Made by a program: the position numbers and the translations under genes. Below the pieces are notes generated by a model. That model saw only the letters and a list, made by a program, of their open reading frames with translations. It was not told the DNA's origin and ran no database searches. Positions 7,234 to 11,946 of a DNA stretch of 11,946 nt are shown here, in pieces (positions within the stretch are counted from its first letter, which is position 1; each line of letters starts with the position of its first letter). The DNA is from Thermoprotei archaeon (GTDB lineage Archaea; Thermoproteota; Nitrososphaeria; Geothermarchaeales; JDFR-13): positions 1 through 11,946 of the forward strand of contig DQVL01000006.1 of NCBI GenBank assembly GCA_015661745.1, in the 5' to 3' direction.

Positions 7234-7244
7234 GATATTTAAAG
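7234..7244 (-). promoter_or_regulatory. Box A promoter of tRNA-Asp
   Basis: CTTTAAATATC on the minus strand matches the archaeal TATA-box consensus and is centred about 35 bp before the mature 5' end, implying a leader of about 10 nt. Confidence 0.5.
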
Positions 7245-7388
7245 ATTTCTGTAGAGATGATTTTAAATTACCACAATCTAAATAACTATACTTTATCTGT
7301 AACGAATAATGATGGGAACATATCAAAGGTTCTAATAGACCGATTTAACATACCAAAAAATAACAAATGGAAATAATAAAATTGATCG

Positions 7389-7397
7389 TAAAATATT
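7389..7397 (+). promoter_or_regulatory. Candidate TATA box for the GIY-YIG gene
   Basis: TAAAATATT is centred 27 bp before the GTG start at 7420, the spacing of a leaderless archaeal transcript. No Shine-Dalgarno sequence is visible before the GTG, which fits. Confidence 0.35.
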
Positions 7398-7419
7398 CAC
7401 TTTAGATATTAATTAATAT

Positions 7420-7863
7420 GTGAAGAAAAAAATCTATCTGCTATTTATATATATTGAAAAAGATTTAACTTTATCTGTTGGTAGTCTTGGAAAAATTTTA
7501 TTGAAAAACGGAATTTATGTATATATTGGTTCTGGAGGGAAGAATGTTTATAAACGTATAGAGAGACATTTTAAGATGAGAAAAAGAGTTAGGTGGCATA
7601 TAGACTATATTACTACAACAAAACAACCTTTTATGGCATGGATAATTGAAGGTGGGGATGTATCAGAGGTTTCGATAGCAAATATCTTAATGGATAGATA
7701 CTTCTATATACCTGGGTTTGGAGCGTCAGATTCGATACTGAATTCACATCTATTTTTTCTTAATAGCATGGAAGAAGTCATAATGCTTAAATCCTATTTG
7801 TCTGCTCTTGGTTACCAGATCATTATAATAAATAAAACTTATGATCCCCACAAATTAAATTGA
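7420..7863 (+). CDS. GIY-YIG domain protein, DUF123 family
   Basis: The 147-residue protein has the DUF123 form of the GIY-YIG nuclease fold: GIYVYIGS (31-38), a basic segment with YKRIERH (44-50) and WHIDY (59-63). These correspond to the two core tyrosines, the catalytic arginine region and the family's WHIDYL motif. The family's cysteine-rich segment near PGFGASD (98-104) is present, but serines stand where cysteines are usual (SDSILNSH). DUF123 occurs alone or fused to endonuclease III in archaea, and its biological role is not established, so no gene name is given. The start is GTG, since ATG at 7418 runs straight into TGA. It stands alone between tRNA genes on the opposite strand and converges on tRNA-Ile with a 43-bp gap. 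Confidence 0.8.
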   Translation: MKKKIYLLFIYIEKDLTLSVGSLGKILLKNGIYVYIGSGGKNVYKRIERHFKMRKRVRWHIDYITTTKQPFMAWIIEGGDVSEVSIANILMDRYFYIPGFGASDSILNSHLFFLNSMEEVIMLKSYLSALGYQIIIINKTYDPHKLN

Positions 7864-7940
7864 AATAGAATTGAGGTAAGAGATTATAACTTGAATTTTA
7901 ATTTGATGGGCCCGGCCGGATTCGAACCGGCGACCTCCCG

Positions 7941-7955
7941 CTGGAGGGGAAATCA
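7941..7955 (-). other. tRNA-Ile intron 3, 15 nt, position 39/40
   Basis: TGATTTCCCCTCCAG on the minus strand. Outer helix CCC (7964-7962) with GGG (tRNA 41-43), central helix GGAG (7961-7958) with CTCC in this intron, bulges AC^T and AG^C. The 5' strands of both helices belong to intron 2. Confidence 0.82.
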
Positions 7956-7957
7956 GT

Positions 7958-7975
7958 CTCCGGGGTCATGGGGCT
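7958..7975 (-). other. tRNA-Ile intron 2, 18 nt, position 37/38
   Basis: AGCCCCATGACCCCGGAG on the minus strand, at the canonical site. The central helix is loop CTGA against CCGG (one A-C mismatch), with bulges TA^A and AG^A. The outer stem CCCGG/CCGGG exists only after introns 1 and 3 are gone. Confidence 0.8.
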
Positions 7976-7983
7976 TATCAGCC

Positions 7984-7997
7984 CTACGCCATTTTGT
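7984..7997 (-). other. tRNA-Ile intron 1, 14 nt, position 29/30
   Basis: ACAAAATGGCGTAG on the minus strand. The splice motif is excellent: outer helix CAGC (tRNA 20-23) with GCTG (31-34), central helix GCGC (24-27) with GCGT in the intron, and 3-nt bulges CC^A and AG^G. It lies in the anticodon stem, a non-canonical site. Confidence 0.88.
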
Positions 7998-8032
7998 GGG
8001 CGCGCTGCCTCTACGCCACGGGCCCATGTCTA

Positions 8033-8470
8033 TTACTTGATGGATATAGCGACTAGCCTAATATTGATGATTCTGTTATGGTTCTTTAAATAATTTATCA
8101 ATTTTCTATTAATATCTCGAGCTGCCTTATTGGAGCCAATCGCTACAGTCCTTGTATCGATATGTGATGATTTTCTTATTACAATAGATTCTTTGGAATT
8201 AAGCACTAAATTTCTATTTCCGTGAGCTAGTATATAGTCTTTAATCTCTCCAGATGATAACTCAACTAACAATATGGCATCATCTTTTTTAATTAGAGAC
8301 TTGAATTCAGGAGACAAATCCGTAACTGCTTTATCAGCTTTTACACCTATAATACAATCCCCTCTTGGAGTTAAATAATCTTCTCTTGTTATTTCTAAAG
8401 TAGTTTTATGAGTTGCTTTGATATTAGGATGCCCATAAGCCCGTATATATTCTACTTCACATCTAATCAT
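8033..8470 (-). CDS. DUF371 family protein
   Basis: The 145-residue protein is recognised as DUF371 by its N-terminal half: GHPNI (13-17), H21 in ATHKTTLEIT, and GDCIIGVKADKAVTDL (37-52). The family is small, mainly archaeal and uncharacterised; I assign no function. There is no signal peptide or membrane segment. The C-terminal third (KAARDINRKLINYLK, then a closing beta strand) looks like an alpha/beta tail. It overlaps pcm by 8 bp, its ATG lying within the last codons of pcm, which points to translational coupling. tRNA-Ile begins 7 bp after its TAA. Confidence 0.8.
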   Translation of the reverse strand: MIRCEVEYIRAYGHPNIKATHKTTLEITREDYLTPRGDCIIGVKADKAVTDLSPEFKSLIKKDDAILLVELSSGEIKDYILAHGNRNLVLNSKESIVIRKSSHIDTRTVAIGSNKAARDINRKLINYLKNHNRIINIRLVAISIK

Positions 8471-9122
8471 TATCCCACTCTTTTAAGGGAACAAAGGCAA
8501 CCGGAAACAATTTATTTTCGTCAATTATATTCCCTTTTCTAACGAATAAATAGAGAGATTGATGGAGGGGAGGGCCTATCGGACATAGAAGCTTACCTTC
8601 ATCTTTGAGTTGATTAATTAAATATTTAGGGGGTTTTGACGCCGCTGCAGAGACTAATATTTTGTTATATAATTTATATTTCATTTTAGGTGGCCATCCC
8701 ACGCTACCATCTCCTAATATGACTGTTACATAATCATTTAAACCCACTCTATTAATATTTGACTTTGCAAATTCATATAATTGTTCTACAAATTCAACTG
8801 TATAGATGTGACCATCACCATTTGATGTCTTAATATACATCCCAATTAAAGCTGCTTGATAACCACTTCCAGCGCCCACCTCCAAAATTATATCATTTTT
8901 ATCAATTTCAAGAATTTCCATTGCATACGCATTCATATGTGGAGCAGATATAGTCTGGCCAGTATCACCTAATGGGGCTGGAGTGTCTTCATAAGCATAT
9001 TTCTCATATCCTTGCCACATAAAATCTTTCCTGTCTAACCTAAGAAAGGATTCAATATATTCCCTTCTTTTTAATACACCGGATTTTACAAGATATTCTA
9101 CTAATTCTCTATTGCTGTTCAT
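8463..9122 (-). CDS. pcm: Protein-L-isoaspartate O-methyltransferase
   Basis: This repair enzyme methylates isoaspartyl residues arising from spontaneous damage to Asn and Asp, using S-adenosylmethionine; heat speeds such damage. The 219-residue cytosolic protein has the substrate-side motif TISAPHM (57-63), the methyltransferase motif I as ILEVGAGSGYQAA (79-91) and an acidic strand end TVE (108-110) for the ribose of AdoMet. A GDGSVGWP segment (about 137-144) and the closing LFPVAFVPL are also typical. It follows fttA by 4 bp; GGAG at 9133-9130, inside the last fttA codons, lies 7 nt before the ATG and fixes the start. It runs into the DUF371 gene with an 8-bp overlap. Confidence 0.92.
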   Translation of the reverse strand: MNSNRELVEYLVKSGVLKRREYIESFLRLDRKDFMWQGYEKYAYEDTPAPLGDTGQTISAPHMNAYAMEILEIDKNDIILEVGAGSGYQAALIGMYIKTSNGDGHIYTVEFVEQLYEFAKSNINRVGLNDYVTVILGDGSVGWPPKMKYKLYNKILVSAAASKPPKYLINQLKDEGKLLCPIGPPLHQSLYLFVRKGNIIDENKLFPVAFVPLKEWDND

Positions 9123-9126
9123 TCCA

Positions 9127-11055
9127 CTACTCCTTTAAATAAGCTGTAGAAAGCATTTCAAGTGGGCGGGCATCTATCCCTATTAGTTCTTTAATACCTT
9201 GACTTAAGGATATTATTTTACTATACTCACCGTGTACGACGTAGACATTCCTGAGTAAATGTTTAAGTTTACCGACAAAACCCATCAACTGTCGTCTGTC
9301 ACTGTGGCCGGTGAATCCATTAAACTTTTTTATCTCCATTTTAACATCTATAGTTTTCATTTTACCTTCATATACTATGTCTATTTTCTTATTTCCATCT
9401 GCAAGTTTTCTTCCAAGAGTATTAGGAGCCTGATAAGACACAAATGCCAAAGTATTCTTATCTGAGCCCGCCAAGTTTATAAAATATTCAATTACTGGTC
9501 CTCCTTGCATCATACCAGAAGTAGAAATTATTATAGAGGGATCCTGAGAATCTATAGCTTCTTCCCTAGTAGATGAATTTCTAATAGGTATTATATTCTC
9601 TGCACTAAATGGGTTTTTTCCCTCCTTCAACTCTCTTCTAATTCTCTGGTTGAGATATTCTGAATAAATGTAATGGATCTTATTCGCCTCATCTATCATT
9701 CCATCTATATAGATGGGAATTTCTGGGATCTGATATGGGTCTTTTTTAGATTGTAATAAAAAGTTTATAACGGCAAGAATCTCTTGAGCCCTTCCAACCC
9801 CTGGTGTTGGAATCAAGAGTTTACCTCCTCTATCATATACATTGCGAATACATGCAGCAAATTCAGCCTCAACTGTTTTTCTAGGCGGTAAAATATCTGA
9901 TTTAGCTCCGTAAGTACTCTCGATAACTAGTGTTTCAATTCTAGAAAACTCAGAATGTGCTGGGTCAAGAAGTTTTGTATGCCCGAATTTGAAATCACCA
10001 GTAAATAGAATATTGTATACACCCTCCCGTATATGTATATGGGGCATAGCAGAACCTAGGATATGTCCTGCATTGAAAAATGTTAATTTTATATCTGGAG
10101 AGACATCTGTTACTTGATTATATTTTAGAAGAATGGAGTGTCTTATCAACTCTTTGATATCATGAATGTTATACATAATCTCAAAACCGTTCTTCCTGGA
10201 TATTTCAATAAAATCTTTTAATAGTAAAGTTGTTAGTGGGAGTGTAGGTTCAGTCATATATACGGGACCTTCGTATCCATATTTATATAGTAAAGGAATT
10301 AAACCACTGTGGTCGATATGGGCATGGGTTAAAATAATTGCATCTAAATCATTTAAAAGAAGATCAACTGCGTCAATTCTAGGTATGTAATCTTCCTGAG
10401 TATAAGCATTTACCTTAGCACCAAAATCTATAAGAATCCTGCTTTCGGAAGTTTTTAACAATATACTTGATCTTCCAACCTCTTCAACTCCACCCAACCC
10501 GATTAAGGATATATCTTTGCTTGGCCTTACATAATCTCTGAATATTCTCTCACCTATGTAATTTAGAATTCTTCGCGCTCTTAATGGCTTATCGTCAATT
10601 AAATATGCAGAGTATACATCTCGGAAAATATCTGGAACATCCACATAATAAGGTCTAAATCGTGGGATCCATTTGGTAGTTTTGACAATTTTTAATTCTA
10701 GCTCTTTTGTCTCTTTTTTTGTAAGGGCTCTTGGTATATAAATATGTATCTCACCTCTAAGAGAATCGAAATATATTTTTACTTGCGATGGATCTATTGA
10801 AAAATCACTTAAAATCTCAATGATCTTATCTTTAGCTTCTCTTTGTTTCTGCCTTACAGTCGGATCAGACCTTAGAACCAATCTCTTTTTATGCTTTGAC
10901 GCTAAATCACTGATCAACTTAGGATTTTCGTAAAACTTTTCTGGTTCTGGAGTATATAAAGCGAGAGCGGGCCCTTCATAACTTATATTCTTTATTATCG
11001 CTTTATTTCTTAATTCTTTAACTATCATTAACGTTATATCTTTAATCTCACCCAA
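9127..11055 (-). CDS. fttA: FttA/aCPSF1, beta-CASP ribonuclease and transcription terminator
   Basis: This is the archaeal homologue of CPSF73, which ends transcription by cutting nascent RNA behind RNA polymerase. The 642 residues, the usual length, comprise an N-terminal KH region (about 1-140), then a metallo-beta-lactamase domain interrupted by the beta-CASP domain. Metal ligands are visible: HAHIDH (244-249), H331 in NAGHILGS and D354 in FTGDF. Beta-CASP motifs include E379 (ESTYG), PTPGVGRAQE (416-425), TSGMMQGGP (512-520), H584 in FTGHSD and H608 in VHGE. The start is TTG: AGGTGGT (11066-11060) lies just upstream, and the distance to the conserved YEGP (26-29) suits the family; the next in-frame ATG would trim the KH region. 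It lies 93 bp after psmB. Confidence 0.93.
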   Translation of the reverse strand: MGEIKDITLMIVKELRNKAIIKNISYEGPALALYTPEPEKFYENPKLISDLASKHKKRLVLRSDPTVRQKQREAKDKIIEILSDFSIDPSQVKIYFDSLRGEIHIYIPRALTKKETKELELKIVKTTKWIPRFRPYYVDVPDIFRDVYSAYLIDDKPLRARRILNYIGERIFRDYVRPSKDISLIGLGGVEEVGRSSILLKTSESRILIDFGAKVNAYTQEDYIPRIDAVDLLLNDLDAIILTHAHIDHSGLIPLLYKYGYEGPVYMTEPTLPLTTLLLKDFIEISRKNGFEIMYNIHDIKELIRHSILLKYNQVTDVSPDIKLTFFNAGHILGSAMPHIHIREGVYNILFTGDFKFGHTKLLDPAHSEFSRIETLVIESTYGAKSDILPPRKTVEAEFAACIRNVYDRGGKLLIPTPGVGRAQEILAVINFLLQSKKDPYQIPEIPIYIDGMIDEANKIHYIYSEYLNQRIRRELKEGKNPFSAENIIPIRNSSTREEAIDSQDPSIIISTSGMMQGGPVIEYFINLAGSDKNTLAFVSYQAPNTLGRKLADGNKKIDIVYEGKMKTIDVKMEIKKFNGFTGHSDRRQLMGFVGKLKHLLRNVYVVHGEYSKIISLSQGIKELIGIDARPLEMLSTAYLKE

Positions 11056-11059
11056 TTAG

Positions 11060-11066
11060 ACCACCT
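11060..11066 (-). promoter_or_regulatory. Ribosome binding site of fttA
   Basis: AGGTGGT on the minus strand matches the archaeal anti-Shine-Dalgarno sequence and ends 4 nt before the TTG at 11055. It decides the start in favour of TTG rather than the downstream ATG. Confidence 0.7.
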
Positions 11067-11096
11067 ATTTTCCCTTTTTTACTTTTAGAGAGACAA

Positions 11097-11109
11097 TGAC
11101 GTAATGTCA
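11097..11109. promoter_or_regulatory. Inverted repeat TGAC-N5-GTCA upstream of fttA
   Basis: The 13-bp element reads TGACGTAATGTCA. It lies about 42 bp before the fttA start codon and just downstream of a TATA-like AAATAATAAA (minus strand, about 11112-11121), so it would be close to the start site of an fttA-specific promoter. An operator role is inference. Confidence 0.3.
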
Positions 11110-11148
11110 CATTTTATTATTTAGATGCTATACATCATTCTCCACCTA

Positions 11149-11784
11149 CTAAGTACGAATCCCCAGATCTTTAAGTATCTCCTCTTTTTCCTTCACCGAT
11201 AATTCTCTATACCCTTTATCATCAATAAGTGCTATTAAAAAGTCATCTCCACTCCCAATATCACGTCTCATAGCTGCCAACAAGGCGTCCAAAGCTAGTT
11301 TTACACATTCTTCAATATTTGACTCTTCCTTATATCGATTTTCTAATACACCAATCGCAACTAATGACCCAGACCCAGAAACGGCAAAGCGATCTTCAAT
11401 TATACTACCTAGTGGATCTAATTTATAAACTTTATATCCATCCATATCCTTTCCTGCAACGATCATTTCCGTAATAAACGGAAGTAATTTATGTGCAAAC
11501 AAGACATTACTCAAATAATTTGCTATTGCTTTCACACCCAGGGGTTTTCCATATGTGTTCTCAAATAAATTAATATGATATCTAACCTGCTCCAATAATA
11601 CTTGAGCATCGGCAACCACACCAGCTATAGTTATTGCTATATTTGGTCTAATACTAAATATCTTACGTCCATGTTTATGAGCAATGAAATATCCGGCTGT
11701 GACCCTTGTATCGGCGGCCAATACTACTCCATCTTTACATCTAATTGCCAATGTTGTGGTTCCTGTTGATAACACCTCTTTCAT
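11149..11784 (-). CDS. psmB: Proteasome beta subunit, catalytic
   Basis: Beta subunit of the archaeal 20S proteasome, an N-terminal threonine hydrolase. The propeptide ends in STG before TTTLAI, so Thr1 is the first T of TTT. Counting from it, Asp17 (AAD) and Lys33 (GRK) are in place, so this subunit should be active; some crenarchaeal genomes carry a second, non-catalytic beta. SGSGS and GSGDD (oxyanion-side loops) are also present. The frame extends up to a GTG at 11799, but I place the start at the in-frame ATG 11784. AGGTG (11801-11797) lies about 12 nt upstream as a ribosome binding site, and the resulting 8-residue propeptide MKEVLSTG is typical. Starting at the GTG would give 216 aa and put this site on the start codon. 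Confidence 0.92.
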   Translation of the reverse strand: MKEVLSTGTTTLAIRCKDGVVLAADTRVTAGYFIAHKHGRKIFSIRPNIAITIAGVVADAQVLLEQVRYHINLFENTYGKPLGVKAIANYLSNVLFAHKLLPFITEMIVAGKDMDGYKVYKLDPLGSIIEDRFAVSGSGSLVAIGVLENRYKEESNIEECVKLALDALLAAMRRDIGSGDDFLIALIDDKGYRELSVKEKEEILKDLGIRT

Positions 11785-11831
11785 TTTCGATATCAACACC
11801 TGTAAGACGTTTCTAATAGAATAATTTATGG

Positions 11832-11841
11832 TATAATTAAA
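11832..11841 (-). promoter_or_regulatory. Candidate TATA box for psmB
   Basis: TTTAATTATA on the minus strand lies about 50 bp upstream of the chosen ATG. A start site about 25 bp downstream would leave a leader long enough for the AGGTG ribosome binding site. The region is AT-rich, so other boxes are possible. Confidence 0.35.
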
Positions 11842-11946
11842 TGATATTAATATATCTTATTTCAATAGTAGTATAAGCATTATGGTATAGATAATGATTC
11901 GCCTATTTTTAAATTTACGATATATATAGCTAGAGATTCAGGTAAA

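Larger units (their letters stand above)
7907..8025 (-). tRNA. tRNA-Ile(GAU) with three introns
   Basis: Acceptor GGGCCCG/CGGGCCC with discriminator A; CCA is not encoded. D-arm GCGT/GCGC, T-arm GCCGG/CCGGC with loop TTCGAAT, variable loop AGGTC. The 69 nt between position 26 and the T-stem must lose 47 nt. Removing 14 nt at 29/30 (7997-7984), 18 nt at 37/38 (7975-7958) and 15 nt at 39/40 (7955-7941) gives a perfect anticodon stem CCCGG/CCGGG, loop CTGATAA and anticodon GAT (7979-7977). Acceptor, A73 and loop all suit archaeal tRNA-Ile. The exon between introns 2 and 3 is two nucleotides (7957-7956). The gene lies 7 bp after the DUF371 stop with no obvious promoter between, so it may be cotranscribed with the fttA-pcm-DUF371 genes. 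Confidence 0.9.

Noticed and set aside
7309..7315. ATGATGG resembling a C box of a C/D guide RNA
   Set aside because: No CTGA D box at a suitable distance, and no C'/D' pair.
7864..7906. Terminator between the DUF123 gene and tRNA-Ile
   Set aside because: Only short T-tracts and no stem; nothing stands out from the AT-rich background.
7907..8025. tRNA-Trp(CCA) reading based on the CTCCAG string at 7941-7946
   Set aside because: It needs either a 3-nt variable loop or a missing 37-38 in the loop, and leaves the CCC at 27-29 unpaired. The three-intron tRNA-Ile reading pairs everything and accounts for the exact length.

Overview
The window reads as chromosomal DNA of an AT-rich, probably hyperthermophilic archaeon of the Thermoproteota (crenarchaeal) type. 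The protein genes are archaeal informational and housekeeping genes: release factor aRF1, archaeal ValRS, archaeal UMP kinase, FttA/aCPSF1 and a proteasome beta subunit. The tRNA genes are far richer in GC than their surroundings, and every one of them carries an intron, one of them three. I cannot name a genus from the sequence alone. No mobile element, CRISPR array or phage gene is visible.

Layout. Positions 1-373 hold the 3' half of one tRNA-Leu gene (+ strand, cut by the window edge) facing a complete tRNA-Leu(CAA) gene (- strand); both sit in a near-perfect inverted repeat that includes about 57 bp of shared 3' flank. Next, on the - strand, come a saccharopine/lysine dehydrogenase-like gene and pyrH, probably one transcription unit. 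The gene for aRF1 diverges from pyrH across about 40 bp and runs convergently into valS, the two stop codons sharing TTAA. A 670-bp AT-rich gap follows, with one imperfect hairpin as its only notable structure. After it come tRNA-Tyr(GUA), tRNA-Asp(GUC), a small GIY-YIG (DUF123) gene on + and tRNA-Ile(GAU) on -. The right third is a - strand block in transcription order psmB, fttA, pcm, DUF371, tRNA-Ile; the last four are tightly packed, with gaps of 4, -8 and 7 bp.

The genes mostly serve gene expression and protein quality: tRNA supply and charging (four tRNA species, ValRS), translation termination (aRF1), transcription termination (FttA), protein repair (PCMT) and proteolysis (proteasome). 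Pyrimidine nucleotide synthesis (UMP kinase) and a lysine-type dehydrogenase are the metabolic genes.

The most interesting item is tRNA-Ile. No single intron yields a sound tRNA, but removing three short introns (14, 18 and 15 nt at positions 29/30, 37/38 and 39/40) gives a fully paired mature tRNA. One exon is then only two nucleotides, and the third intron's splice motif is built partly from the second intron, which implies an obligatory splicing order.
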